Shown here piece by piece: positions 53,229-62,473 of a DNA stretch of 64,000 nucleotides (the first letter of the stretch is position 1; each line of letters starts with the position of its first letter). The notes beneath the pieces are model-generated. The model saw only the letters and a program-made list of their open reading frames with translations. It was not told the origin of the DNA and made no database searches. Origin of the DNA: Polaromonas sp. 39-63-25 (GTDB lineage Bacteria > Pseudomonadota > Gammaproteobacteria > Burkholderiales > Burkholderiaceae_C); assembly GCF_002278925.1 (NCBI RefSeq), contig NZ_NCJH01000008.1:1-64000 (forward strand), given 5' to 3'. The position numbers were made by a program, and so were the translations under genes.

Positions 53229-54130
53229 AGTTGCAATGTCAGTTGCAAGATATGTTCCACCTGCCGCGCTATCGATGCCGGCACGGCGTGGGAGCCCGAC
53301 ATCACGGCGCGGATATAGGCGGCGGTGCTGTCACTGTCGATGGCAGCGGGCAGGTCCGGCACGCTTGCCAGGGTGCCCGGCTGCGCTTCCTGCAACAGGG
53401 TGCGCTTCCCGCCCACAAAGGCTTCCATCTGCGGCGTGCGGCGAGCATCGGCGACGACCTCGCCCTCGGTGCCACGCAGCAGCAGGGCGTTGGCCGCGAT
53501 CAGCTCGAAAGTCTGGCCCATGGAGATCGCGTATTCGGGATGGGTGTAGCTGCTGACCACCAGCGCCTTGCCCAGGCAGGGGTTCATGATCTTGACCAGG
53601 CTGTGGGCCGGGTTGCGCAGGCCGACGGCACGCCGCACATCGAGCAGGCGTTTGAGCCCCGGGCACAGCAGCTCGGTGGGGGCAAACACCACCTCGCCAT
53701 CTGCTATTTTTTTAATAGCGGTCAGCGCAGGTATGTCAAGGGCTGCAAGCACATTTGACGTGAAAACCCGGCTGGATTCGGTGGCCGTGCCGTGCACCAG
53801 CACCGGCAGGCCTTCGCGCGCCAGCAGCAACGCCAGCAGCGGCGTCAGCACCGGCAGCTTGCGCGCGCCGTTGTAGCTCGGCAGCACCACGACGGGCCGG
53901 TCGCTTGCCGGAAAACGCAACATGCGTTGGTAAGTCGCGTCCAGGAAACCGGCCATCTCTTCCGGTGTTTCGCCCTTGATGCGCATGGCCAGGCAAAAGC
54001 CGCCCACCTCGAGGTCGGTCACCGTGCCGTCCAGCACCTGGCCGAACAGATCGGCCGCCTGCTCACGCGTGAGCGGCCTGGCGCCGTCTTTGCCGCGGCC
54101 TATGACCTTGATGTACTGAGCGATGGACAT
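53225..54130 (-). CDS. ybiB: YbiB family protein (TrpD2-like, DNA-binding)
   Basis: A 301-residue homologue of anthranilate phosphoribosyltransferase of the YbiB/TrpD2 type, known in E. coli as a nucleic-acid binding protein without TrpD activity. Recognisable parts are LTREQAADLFGQVLDGTVTDLEVGGFCLAMRIKGET, LPSYNGARKLPVLTPLLALLL, VHGTATESSRVFTSNVL, KIMNPCLGKALVVSSYTHPEY and LLRGTEGEVVADARR. It lies between nasA and cobA with overlaps, an arrangement shared by many Burkholderiales. Role in nitrate use unclear. Confidence 0.88.
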   Translation of the reverse strand: MSIAQYIKVIGRGKDGARPLTREQAADLFGQVLDGTVTDLEVGGFCLAMRIKGETPEEMAGFLDATYQRMLRFPASDRPVVVLPSYNGARKLPVLTPLLALLLAREGLPVLVHGTATESSRVFTSNVLAALDIPALTAIKKIADGEVVFAPTELLCPGLKRLLDVRRAVGLRNPAHSLVKIMNPCLGKALVVSSYTHPEYAISMGQTFELIAANALLLRGTEGEVVADARRTPQMEAFVGGKRTLLQEAQPGTLASVPDLPAAIDSDSTAAYIRAVMSGSHAVPASIARQVEHILQLTLQL

Positions 54131-54186
54131 GCGTGATTGTCGGTGAAGGCAGATAACTTCCCGTTATGAGCTTAAGCCGGTGTTTG

Positions 54187-57072
54187 TCAGGCGAGCACCT
54201 TGATCGGGATCACGGTGCGGCCGCCGGTGGCGGCCCGGGCCTGGGCAGTGGTCCGGATGATGCGTTTGATCTCGGGCACGCAGGAGCCGCAGTTGGTACC
54301 GCATTTGAGCTTGTCCTGCAGCACCAGCAGCCGTTCGTCGTCGCTGGCCAGGTAGCCGGCGCCGCCGACCGCGTGGGTGATGTCCGTCAGGCAGGCCCCG
54401 ATCTCGGCATCGGTGACGCTGAAACAGGTGCATACCGGTTTGCCGCGCGACTGCAGGGCCACCGGGGCCTTCGCGCCCGGCAGCAGCAGCAGGCGGCCAT
54501 AACTTTGCGCCGGCAGTTCATCCTGCAGCAGGGTCTTGATCCAGGCTTGGGCGCTCACATCGCCGGCCAGCACGAAGCCCGCCAGTTCGGCCTGCTCGCC
54601 ATGGCGCACCAGCCGTGCGGTGCGGTGCTGGCCCTTCTTCCTGTCGGCATAACGCAGGACATCCGTCCCGCCCAAACCGAGAATGCCCTCGATCTTTTCC
54701 AGCACGCCGGCCGGCGGCGCCTCGAAAGCCGCCGCGCGAAAAAGCACGCCATTGCGCTGCCGGCCCGCTTCGCCCAGCGGCACCTGGTTGGCAAACGGCA
54801 CGCAGCTGCTGAAGGCAAAGGCCGCCATCAGTGGTTTGAGCTGTTCGCGCGCCGCCAGCACTTCGTCATCGGGCAGCCAGGCCATGGCCAGCAGCGACCA
54901 GGGCAGTTCGGCCTTGAGGATCTTGACCGCCGCGTGTTTGAGTTCGGGCTGCTTGGAGCTCGGGCAATAGACCGAGGTGGTCAGCGCGTTGATGCCGGCC
55001 AGCGGTTCGCCGCTGCTCGACAGGCCGCTCAGGTACTCGCTGCCCCAGTGCATGGCCATGAAGGCTTGGCTCACCGCCACTTCGGGTGAAGCCTGCAGCG
55101 GCACCACGATGGAGCCGCGCCTGGACGTGACGTACACCAGGTCGCCGTCTTTGAGCAGGCGGCGCGCCATGTCCTGCGCGTTCATCTGGACGGACGGCTC
55201 GGCCACATGGCCGAACAGGCGGCCCAGCGTGCCGGTGCGGCTCATGCCGTGCCACTGGTCGCGCAGGCGGCCGGTGGTCAGCGAGAAGGGGTAACGGGAT
55301 TCGCGCGGTTCGGCCACCGGCTTGTAGACCGTGTTGACGAAACGCGCCTTGCCGTCGTCGGTCGGGAAAATGCCGTCTTCGTACAGCCGCGCCTTGCCGG
55401 TGGTTTCACCTTCGGGTAGCGGCCACTGCTGCGGTGCGGCTTCGAGCATCGCGTAACTCATGCCAGTGATGTCGAGGTCACGGCCGCGAGTGGATTCGCG
55501 GTGTTCGTTCCAGATGGCCTCCACGCTTGCCGCCTCTGTATCGGCGGACCAGGGGAACAGGCTGCTGATTTTCTGCACCGGCAACAACTTTTCCAGCCGC
55601 TGCGCAAACGCGACGGCAATCGACCAGTCGTGGCGTGTTTCGCCGGGTACGGGCACCGCCGGCCGCACCCGGCTGATGCGGCGTTCGCTGTTGGTCACGG
55701 TGCCGGTTTTCTCGCCCCAGGTGGTGGCCGGCAGCAGCAGGTCGGCGTAGTCGCAGGTGGCGGAGGTGGCAAAGGCTTCCTGCACCACGACCAGTTCGGC
55801 GCGCTGCAGCGCGCGGCGCACGGTGGCCTGGTCGGGCATGGACTGCGCCGGGTTGGTGCAGGCGATCCACAAGGCCTTGATCTCGCCGTCGGCCGCCGCC
55901 TGGAACATCTCCACGGCGGTTTTTCCGGGCTGGTCCGGGACCGAAGGAATGCCCCAGAGCGCGGCAACCTCGGCGCGGTGCTGCGGGTTGGCCAGGTCAC
56001 GGTGGGCGCTGAGCAGATTCGCCAGGCCGCCGACTTCGCGTCCGCCCATGGCATTGGGCTGGCCGGTCAGCGAGAAAGGTCCGGCGCCCGGTTTGCCGAT
56101 CTGCGCGGTGGCCAGGTGCAAATTGATCAGCGCCGCATTTTTCGCGGTGCCGCTGCTCGACTGGTTCAAGCCCTGGCAGTACAGGCTCAGGGTGGCGGCC
56201 GAGGTGGCGAACAGCTTCGCGGCGGTGAACAAATCGTCTTTTGTGATCCCGCAGATCTGCGACACCAGGTCGGGCGTGTAGTCGCGCACCGTGGTTTTCA
56301 GCGCGTCGAAACCGTTGGTGTGTTCTGCGATCCAGGCCGGTTGGGCCCAGCCTTCCCACAGCATGATGTGCAGCATGCCGTTGAACAGAGCGACGTCGGT
56401 GCCGGGCTGCACCGGCAGGTATAGATCGGCGATGCCCGCGGTGTCGGTGCGGCGCGGGTCGCAGAAGATGATTTTCATCGCCGGGTTGGCGGCCTTGGCG
56501 TCCTCGATGCGCCGGAACAGGATGGGGTGGGCGTAGGCCGTGTTGCTGCCGACGATGAAGATGCACTGCGCGTGTTTGACGTCGTCGTAACAGCTGGGCG
56601 GTGCGTCGGCCCCCAGGGTCTGTTTGTAGCCCGCCACCGCGCTGCTCATGCACAGGCGCGAGTTGGTGTCGACGTTGTTGGTGCCGATCAGGCCCTTGGC
56701 GAGTTTGTTGAAGACGTAGTAGTCCTCGGTCAGCAACTGGCCGGAGATGTAGAAGCCGACCGCGTCCGGCCCGTGCTCGCGGATGATTCGGGTGAAACCT
56801 TCGCTGGCCACATCGAGCGCATGGTCCCAGCTGATGCGCTGCGGCGCGGCCCCGCGCTGCGCACGTTGCATCGGGTGCAGCAGCCGGGTCTGGCGCGTGA
56901 CGGCGTGGGACGCGGTCAGGTGCAGGGTAGCACCCTTGGTGCACAGCCGCCCGACATTGGCCGGGTGTTCCGGGTCGCCGCGAACCCCCGTGATTTCGTC
57001 GCCCTGCGACTCGATGAACACGCCACAACCCACACCGCAATACGGGCAGGTGGACTTGGTTTCCCGGGTCAT
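54187..57072 (-). CDS. nasA: Assimilatory nitrate reductase, large subunit with C-terminal Bfd-type Fe-S domain
   Basis: A 961-residue molybdopterin enzyme that reduces nitrate to nitrite in the cytoplasm. The N-terminal [4Fe-4S] site is CPYCGVGCGVFIE with a later GRLCTKG Cys. The Mo-bis-MGD domains carry NTNSRLCMSSAVAGYKQTLG, LTGQPNAMGGREVGGLANL and HWGSEYLSGLSSSGEPLAG. After the molydopterin-binding C-terminal domain there is a bacterioferritin-associated-ferredoxin-like unit with VCTCFSVTDAEI and LKCGTNCGSCVPEIKR near residue 930. ATG 57072 overlaps the nirD stop. It needs MGD, for which mog in this window is a step. Confidence 0.96.
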   Translation of the reverse strand: MTRETKSTCPYCGVGCGVFIESQGDEITGVRGDPEHPANVGRLCTKGATLHLTASHAVTRQTRLLHPMQRAQRGAAPQRISWDHALDVASEGFTRIIREHGPDAVGFYISGQLLTEDYYVFNKLAKGLIGTNNVDTNSRLCMSSAVAGYKQTLGADAPPSCYDDVKHAQCIFIVGSNTAYAHPILFRRIEDAKAANPAMKIIFCDPRRTDTAGIADLYLPVQPGTDVALFNGMLHIMLWEGWAQPAWIAEHTNGFDALKTTVRDYTPDLVSQICGITKDDLFTAAKLFATSAATLSLYCQGLNQSSSGTAKNAALINLHLATAQIGKPGAGPFSLTGQPNAMGGREVGGLANLLSAHRDLANPQHRAEVAALWGIPSVPDQPGKTAVEMFQAAADGEIKALWIACTNPAQSMPDQATVRRALQRAELVVVQEAFATSATCDYADLLLPATTWGEKTGTVTNSERRISRVRPAVPVPGETRHDWSIAVAFAQRLEKLLPVQKISSLFPWSADTEAASVEAIWNEHRESTRGRDLDITGMSYAMLEAAPQQWPLPEGETTGKARLYEDGIFPTDDGKARFVNTVYKPVAEPRESRYPFSLTTGRLRDQWHGMSRTGTLGRLFGHVAEPSVQMNAQDMARRLLKDGDLVYVTSRRGSIVVPLQASPEVAVSQAFMAMHWGSEYLSGLSSSGEPLAGINALTTSVYCPSSKQPELKHAAVKILKAELPWSLLAMAWLPDDEVLAAREQLKPLMAAFAFSSCVPFANQVPLGEAGRQRNGVLFRAAAFEAPPAGVLEKIEGILGLGGTDVLRYADRKKGQHRTARLVRHGEQAELAGFVLAGDVSAQAWIKTLLQDELPAQSYGRLLLLPGAKAPVALQSRGKPVCTCFSVTDAEIGACLTDITHAVGGAGYLASDDERLLVLQDKLKCGTNCGSCVPEIKRIIRTTAQARAATGGRTVIPIKVLA

Positions 57073-57494
57073 CACGCGGTGTGCGGTGCCTGCACGTCAA
57101 AGGTCTCGTCGCCCAGTGCGCCTGTGGAGGCACGGGGGCCAGCGCGCGGCGGCACCAGGTCCAGGGCCAGCGTGGCCAGCTCGACAGTGTCCAGCAGCAC
57201 CTGGCCGGCCTCCACCTTGCAGGAAAATTTCGGTGTGCAGCCTTCGTCGGCGCCCTGGGCGCAGCCGTCGGCCAGGGCTATGGTCCAGTTGTGCAGCGGG
57301 CAGGCCACGCTGGTGCCGAACACGATGCCCTGCGACAGCGGGCCACCTTTGTGCGGGCAGCGGTCCAGCAACGCAAACACCTGGTCGTCGGCGTTGCGGA
57401 AAACTGCGACGTCGATGCCGCGCTCCCGCGTCACGCGGCGAGCGCCCAGCACCGGAATGTCGGTGACCAGGCAGATTTTTTTCCATTCGCTCAT
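57072..57494 (-). CDS. nirD: Nitrite reductase (NADH) small subunit
   Basis: A 140-residue Rieske-like subunit of assimilatory nitrite reductase. Strands and binding sites are visible as FALLDRCPHKGGPLSQGIVFG (Cys-x-His) and SVACPLHNWTIALADGCAQG (Cys-x2-His). Both Cys-His pairs of the Rieske motif are present, so a [2Fe-2S] cluster may be bound, unlike some NirD proteins that have lost it. The ATG at 57494 is preferred to the earlier codon at 57530. A 16-base gap separates it from the preceding PilJ-domain gene. Confidence 0.94.
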   Translation of the reverse strand: MSEWKKICLVTDIPVLGARRVTRERGIDVAVFRNADDQVFALLDRCPHKGGPLSQGIVFGTSVACPLHNWTIALADGCAQGADEGCTPKFSCKVEAGQVLLDTVELATLALDLVPPRAGPRASTGALGDETFDVQAPHTA

Positions 57495-57510
57495 GATGAA
57501 TATCCTTGTT

Positions 57511-58293
57511 TCAACCGAGCACGCGGGCATACATGCCGGTGACGCGGTCCATGACCTGAAGAAGGTTTTCGCTGCTCACGAAGACGTCATTGGCAGCCTT
57601 GGCGCCGCTGACACGGGCCTTCAGCGCGTTGTCAAAGAACAGCCACTGGTGGTCGGCCAAGGCCAGCTCCTGCCTTATCTCTGCGGTCGCTTCCGGCGCA
57701 TTGCGCAGCAGTTCCAGCGCCGGCACAAACTCCTCGCGGGCCTTGCTGATTTCCCGCTGGCTCGCCACGCTGTCCACGTTCCAGTTGCTGGCCAGGTAGA
57801 ACTGCGCCATGCGCTGCGACAGCATGCGCTGGCGGCCCGCGACGTTGACCAGCTTGGCACCGGGCTTGCCGGCCTGCTGCTCGAACAATCCCGTGCCCTT
57901 GTGCGCCAGGGTCAGCACCTTGCCGGCCTGGTCGAGCACCGACTTGGCCCTCTCCTGAGACGGTACGGCACCGACCAGCAGGCTTTTGTAGTCGGACCAG
58001 GCGGATTCCAGCAGCACATAGGTGTCGCGGGTTTCACCGGCTGGTGCGTAGGTCTTGAGTTCGACCTGCTGCCGGTCGAACAGGGCCATGGACTGGTCGA
58101 GCACGCGGCGTGCCGACTCTGCCTGGATGCCCTGGCCCATGCCGAACCAGGCCTTGGCCATGCGCTGCGACAACATGCGCTGGCGCCCGGCCTTGTTGAT
58201 GGCGTCGCCGAGTCCGGCCACCTGTGCGTGGGCCGGCAGCAGCGCAGCCAGCGCGATGCCGCAGAAAACGCGGCGCTGAAGAAGGTAGGTCAT
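57511..58293 (-). CDS. Exported protein with two PilJ-type (type IV pili MCP N-terminal) domains
   Basis: A 260-residue periplasmic protein. The N-terminal signal (RRVFCGIALAALLPAHA-QVAG) is followed by two helical PilJ units, each starting with AGRQRMLSQRMA (about residues 35-46 and 152-163). This sequence resembles the P-box of nitrate/nitrite sensors NarX and NarQ. There is no kinase, HAMP or second membrane segment, so it is only the sensing part. It lies inside the nir operon between nirB and nirD, and may bind nitrate or nitrite, perhaps passing a signal to another protein. Start chosen at 58293; TTG 58326 would overlap nirB. Confidence 0.85.
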   Translation of the reverse strand: MTYLLQRRVFCGIALAALLPAHAQVAGLGDAINKAGRQRMLSQRMAKAWFGMGQGIQAESARRVLDQSMALFDRQQVELKTYAPAGETRDTYVLLESAWSDYKSLLVGAVPSQERAKSVLDQAGKVLTLAHKGTGLFEQQAGKPGAKLVNVAGRQRMLSQRMAQFYLASNWNVDSVASQREISKAREEFVPALELLRNAPEATAEIRQELALADHQWLFFDNALKARVSGAKAANDVFVSSENLLQVMDRVTGMYARVLG

Positions 58294-58322
58294 CGGTGTT
58301 GTCATCCTGAACATCGCGTGTT

Positions 58323-60755
58323 TCAAGCGGGAAGTGCGGAAAACTGCCGCGTGTCGACGGCCGCTTCCTTGAGCTCAAACCACGGATCGGGTTCACCGTC
58401 GAGCGCAAACTGCAACTGCTCCCAGAGCTTCTTGCGGCCCTCGTGGTCCTCCAGGATTTTTTTCTTCACGTAGTCGAGGCCGACGCGGTTCACGTAGTGC
58501 ACCGTGCGCTCCAGGTACCAGCCCTCCTGGCGGTACAGCTCGCAGAAGGCGCCGGTGTATTCCAGCACCTCGGCGGCGGTTTTCAGCTTCGTGAAAAAGT
58601 GCGCCACCTCGGTCTTGATGCCGCCGTTGCCGGCGATGTACATCTCCCAGCCGGAATCGACGCCGATGATGCCGACGTCCTTGATGCCGGATTCGGCGCA
58701 GTTGCGCGGGCAACCCGACACCGCGAACTTGACCTTGTGCGGCGCATACATGCGCCACATCGCGCGCTCCAGGTCCTTGCCCATCTGCGTGCTGTCCTGC
58801 GTGCCCATGCGGCACCACTCGCTGCCGACACAGGTTTTCACCGTGCGCAGTGCCTTGGCATAGGCGTGGCCGGAGGGCATGCCGATGTCCTTCCAGATGT
58901 TTTGCAGGTCTTCCTTTTTCACGCCCAGCAAATCGATGCGCTGGCCGCCCGTGACCTTGACCGTCGGGATCTTGTACTTGTCCACTGCATCGGCGATGCG
59001 GCGCAGTTCACTGGCCGTGGTTTCGCCGCCCCACATGCGCGGGATCACGCTGTAGGTGCCGTCTTTCTGGATGTTGGCGTGGCTGCGCTCGTTGATGTAG
59101 CGGCTTTGCGGATCGTCTTTCGCCTCCTTGGGCCAGGTGCTGATCAGGTAGTAGTTGATGGCCGGACGGCAGGACGCGCAGCCGTTGGGCGTGCGCCATT
59201 CCATGAACTTGAAGGTATCGGCAATCGTCATCAGCTTGTTGTTGCGGATGGCGTCACGCACCGCCTGATGGCCGTGGTCGGTGCAGCCGCACATGGCCTT
59301 GAGCTTGGGCGTGGCCGAGTAGTCGCCGCCGGCGGTGGCCATCAGGATCTGCTCGACCAGACCGGTGCAGGAGCCGCAGGACGCGCTGGCCTTGGTGTGT
59401 TTTCGCACTTCGTCCAGTGTGAACAGGCCTTTTTCCTTGATGGCTTTGCAGATCGTGCCCTTGGTCACGCCGTTGCAGCCGCAGACTTCCGCCTCCATGG
59501 GCATGCTTGCTGCCTTGTTGTGGCCTTCGTGACCGGCGTCGCCGATGTTGGATTCGCCGAACATCAGCTTGTCGCGGATGTCGCCGATACTGCGGCCGTC
59601 GCGCAGCAACTTGAAGTAGTAGGAGCCGTCGACGGTGTCGCCGTAGAGGCAGGCGCCAATGAGTTTGTCGTCCCGGATGACCAGCTTTTTGTAGACGCCG
59701 CCGAAGGGGTCGCTCATGACGATTTCTTCCGTGCCTTCGCCGCCCATGAATTCGCCGGCCGAGAACAGGTCGATGCCGGTCACTTTCAGTTTGGTCGATG
59801 TCAGCGAGCCGGTGTAGCGGCCGATGCCGAACTGCGCCAGGTGATTGGCCGCGACCTTGGCCTGCTCGAACAGCGGGGCGACCAGGCCGTAGGCAATGCC
59901 GCGGTGCGCCGCGCATTCACCGACCGAGTAGATGCGCGCATCGGTCACGGTCTGCATGGTGTCGTTGACCACAATGCCCTTGTTGCAGTGCAGGCGCATG
60001 GTTTCGGCCAGCTGGGTGTTCGGGCGTATGCCGACCGCCATGACCACGAGGTCAGTGGCCACTTCCGTGCCGTCCTTGAATTTGATGGCGGTGACGCGGC
60101 CGTCCGGTCCACCCACCAGCTCCTGGGTCTGCGCACCCATCAGGAAGGTCAGTCCGCGTTCTTCCAGCGATTTCTGCAGCAGCTTGCCGGCCACGCTGTC
60201 GAGCTGGCGCTCCATCAGCGTCGGCATCACATGCACCACGCTGACGTCCATGCCGCGCAGCATCAGGCCGTTGGCGGCCTCCAGGCCGAGCAGGCCGCCG
60301 CCGATCACCACGGCTTTTTTATACTTTTCCGACGCTGCGATCATTTCGTTGGTGTCGGCGATGTCGCGGTAGGCGATCACGCCCTGCAGGTCCTTGCCGG
60401 GCACGGGCAGGATGAAGGGGTTGGAGCCGGTGCACATCAGCAGGCGGTCGTATTCTTCTTCGGTGCCGTCGTCGGCGCGCACCACCCGCCGGATGCGGTC
60501 GACCTCCACGACTTTCTTGCCAGCGTGCAGCGTGATGTGGTTGTCCTTGTACCAGTCCCAGCTGTTGAGAACGATCTCGTCAAGGGTCTGTTCGCCGGCC
60601 AGCACGGGGGACAGCAGGATGCGGTTGTAGTTGGGGTGCGGCTCGGCGCCGAACACCGTGATGTCATACAGCTCGGGCGCAACCTTGAGCAGTTCCTCGA
60701 TGGTACGGACGCCCGCCATGCCGTTGCCGACCATGACCAGTTTTGATTTTTTCAT
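58323..60755 (-). CDS. nirB: Nitrite reductase (NADH) large subunit
   Basis: An 810-residue cytoplasmic reductase that turns nitrite to ammonia with NADH. Domains in order: NAD/FAD module (VMVGNGMAGVRTIEELL; VIGGGLLGLEAANGLMLRG), a Bfd-like [2Fe-2S] region with VCGCNGVTKGTIC and CGSCTGLVEQ, and a sirohaem/[4Fe-4S] catalytic domain with VKVTGGQRIDLLG, CVGSEWCRMGTQDST and CPRNCAESGIKDVG. ATG 60755 overlaps the stop of a 28-codon ORF in the arrangement ATGA, and GGAG lies seven bases before it. Sirohaem depends on cobA downstream. Confidence 0.96.
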   Translation of the reverse strand: MKKSKLVMVGNGMAGVRTIEELLKVAPELYDITVFGAEPHPNYNRILLSPVLAGEQTLDEIVLNSWDWYKDNHITLHAGKKVVEVDRIRRVVRADDGTEEEYDRLLMCTGSNPFILPVPGKDLQGVIAYRDIADTNEMIAASEKYKKAVVIGGGLLGLEAANGLMLRGMDVSVVHVMPTLMERQLDSVAGKLLQKSLEERGLTFLMGAQTQELVGGPDGRVTAIKFKDGTEVATDLVVMAVGIRPNTQLAETMRLHCNKGIVVNDTMQTVTDARIYSVGECAAHRGIAYGLVAPLFEQAKVAANHLAQFGIGRYTGSLTSTKLKVTGIDLFSAGEFMGGEGTEEIVMSDPFGGVYKKLVIRDDKLIGACLYGDTVDGSYYFKLLRDGRSIGDIRDKLMFGESNIGDAGHEGHNKAASMPMEAEVCGCNGVTKGTICKAIKEKGLFTLDEVRKHTKASASCGSCTGLVEQILMATAGGDYSATPKLKAMCGCTDHGHQAVRDAIRNNKLMTIADTFKFMEWRTPNGCASCRPAINYYLISTWPKEAKDDPQSRYINERSHANIQKDGTYSVIPRMWGGETTASELRRIADAVDKYKIPTVKVTGGQRIDLLGVKKEDLQNIWKDIGMPSGHAYAKALRTVKTCVGSEWCRMGTQDSTQMGKDLERAMWRMYAPHKVKFAVSGCPRNCAESGIKDVGIIGVDSGWEMYIAGNGGIKTEVAHFFTKLKTAAEVLEYTGAFCELYRQEGWYLERTVHYVNRVGLDYVKKKILEDHEGRKKLWEQLQFALDGEPDPWFELKEAAVDTRQFSALPA

Positions 60756-60838
60756 CGTGCCACTCCAGTGGGGGCCGGTGCCGTCGGCGCAAGCGCCAAA
60801 GCCGTGCCGGCTTGCGAAAAATGGGGGGTAAAGACCAT
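60752..60838 (-). CDS. 28-codon upstream ORF overlapping the nirB start (leader peptide candidate)
   Basis: From ATG 60838, preceded by AGGAGAGAACATC, a frame of 28 codons reads MVFTPHFSQAGTALALAPTA and ends VAR with TGA at 60754-60752, sharing ATGA with the nirB ATG. The strong ribosome site and the exact stop-start overlap suggest real translation coupled to nirB. It may act as a regulatory leader or merely bring ribosomes to nirB. No known family. Confidence 0.5.
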   Translation of the reverse strand: MVFTPHFSQAGTALALAPTAPAPTGVAR

Positions 60839-61205
60839 GATGTTCTCTCCTGCAAAACAGGGACCCGGCTGTGGCCGGTATGAGGTACACCAATACGCAC
60901 GTCGTTATGCGCAGAACCCGCAGTGTGCTGGTTGCGGGTGGGCGCGTCGTTGCGCCCGTGAAGGCTTACGCAAAAGTTGTGCCATGAGGCGGCGTGAGTG
61001 GCGAGCCTCATGGCGCGCCCGTGGCGTGCCCGGGAGGGCTGGCATGTTCTGCCCATGCGCGGCATGCCTGGGCTGGCGCAGTGCTTGTTGCAACATTGCT
61101 CCGGAAGGCTCGTTATCTGCACCAAAGGCGGGCATGCATAGGGCTTGTCATGGTGCAGGACGTGCCCCCCGTCGCGGGTAGCAGACCGGAAAGAGGCCTT
61201 GACGC
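60839..61205. other. Upstream region of the nir-nas operon
   Basis: About 370 bases between nirB and the response-regulator gene. It must hold the operon promoter. GGTCC-CTGTT-TTGCA (leftward, 60865-60851) resembles a weak sigma-54 -24/-12 pair, but it overlaps the leader ribosome site. No gene, terminator or clear binding site is otherwise visible. Confidence 0.4.
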
Positions 61206-62321
61206 CTAAAGCGCGATGCCCAGCACCTCGGTGCCGTCCACGGCGCCGCTGCGGCCTGGCAGGGAAAAGCGCTTGCGCCGCCCCGTCTTCACGGCGCCGG
61301 CGACCTCGCGCAGCAAGGTGGCGCTCGCCGCAATCTTCCAGCCGGCCGAGGTGGCCTGCTTCTGCAGTTGCAGGGTGGTGCTGACGCTGTCGCCGACCGG
61401 CAGAACCTGGGCGTTGCCCCACAACGGGTCCTCCAGTTTGGCCAGCGTCACGGGGCCGCTGTTCAGGCCCACACTGATTTCAAAACGCGGCAGCGAGCGC
61501 CCGGAAAAATGACTGAGCAAAAAGCCCTGAACCCGCTGGGCGGCGTCGATCAGGCCCAGTGCCGCCCGGGTCGCACGCAGGCCGTGGTTGACGGTGTCGG
61601 TGTCCGTGCTGTCCACGAACACGGCCAGCAGGCCTTCGCCCACAAACTGCATGTGGAAGACGCCGAAAAGATAGAGGGTATCGCCCGCATTCTTGTAAAA
61701 CTCGCGCACGACCTCGCTGAGCTCCGTGCTCGAGAGTTTTTCAGCCAGCGCCGGGAAGTTGACCACGTCGACAAAGAGAACGCTGGCGCTGGAAAACCTG
61801 TGGTCCGCGACCAACGTTTCCGCCGAGGGCCATTTGTCGGCGAGTTCAGCCAGCATTCTTTTTTCATAGAGGCTGCCCAGCTTTTTTTCCTGTTCCCTCA
61901 GGGCCTGCCCGATGGCTGCGCCGACCGCCTGCTCCTGGACGGACTGGCGCATCAGCTGCTTGTTGAGCTGGGTGGCGGTTGCTGCCAGCAGTTCCTCGAA
62001 AACCAGGGGTTTGGTCAGGTAGTCGTCCGCGCCGCTGGTCATGCCCGTGCGGACGTGGGCGCGTTCCTGCAGCGAGGTCAGCAGGATGACGGGTGTGGCC
62101 TGGATGGCGGGGTCGTTGCGCAGCGCCTGCAGCATGGCAAAACCGTCCATCACGGGCATGTTGACATCGCTGACCACCAGGTCGGGTGCGTTGCCCCGCA
62201 CCAGCGCCAGCCCGGCGGCGCCGTTGTCCGCCTCGGCAACCTCATAACCTTCAAAGCGCAAGGCAGCAGCGATCAGGGTTCGGATCGCCTCATCGTCATC
62301 GATGACCACAATCAGGGCCAT
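61206..62321 (-). CDS. Response regulator with C-terminal adenylate/guanylate-cyclase-like domain
   Basis: A 371-residue two-part protein. The receiver (1-120) has acidic pocket IDDDEA, phosphoacceptor Asp52 in VVSDVNMPVMDGF, TSLQERAHV and LTKPLVFEE. A coiled linker (about 125-165) leads to a class III cyclase-like domain, SVLFVDVVNFPALAEKLS at the metal site, VGEGLLAVFV, and ISVGLNSGPVTLAKL. The first metal Asp is kept but the second (usual GDG or GDA) reads VGEG, so catalysis is doubtful; it may act as a nucleotide sensor. Its place between the nrt and nir genes on the same strand suggests control of nitrate use. I start at 62321 (MALIVVIDDDEA). Confidence 0.85.
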   Translation of the reverse strand: MALIVVIDDDEAIRTLIAAALRFEGYEVAEADNGAAGLALVRGNAPDLVVSDVNMPVMDGFAMLQALRNDPAIQATPVILLTSLQERAHVRTGMTSGADDYLTKPLVFEELLAATATQLNKQLMRQSVQEQAVGAAIGQALREQEKKLGSLYEKRMLAELADKWPSAETLVADHRFSSASVLFVDVVNFPALAEKLSSTELSEVVREFYKNAGDTLYLFGVFHMQFVGEGLLAVFVDSTDTDTVNHGLRATRAALGLIDAAQRVQGFLLSHFSGRSLPRFEISVGLNSGPVTLAKLEDPLWGNAQVLPVGDSVSTTLQLQKQATSAGWKIAASATLLREVAGAVKTGRRKRFSLPGRSGAVDGTEVLGIAL

Positions 62322-62473
62322 CTCTTTATTCCATGAAAACAAGCGTCATGGCTGCAAGCTTACCAGCGCTGCCGGCATACTGGCGAGATGCCCCACGTTC
62401 GCCAGGCCGGCCTGCCCCCGTTCGATCTGCCGCGGTGTCAGTCACACAGGGTTGTGCGCCCTGCGCTTGCCGG

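Noticed and set aside
58443-60746. Long open frame (767 codons) on the plus strand opposite nirB
   Set aside because: Mirrors the codon bias of nirB, which is fully supported by motifs. No independent evidence of coding.
60851-60866. Sigma-54-like GGTCC-N5-TTGCA before nirB
   Set aside because: Only a partial match, and its position on top of the leader ribosome site makes it doubtful.
61070-61090. TGGCGC-N5-TTG sequence as a sigma-54 promoter
   Set aside because: It points rightward, away from both neighbouring leftward genes.
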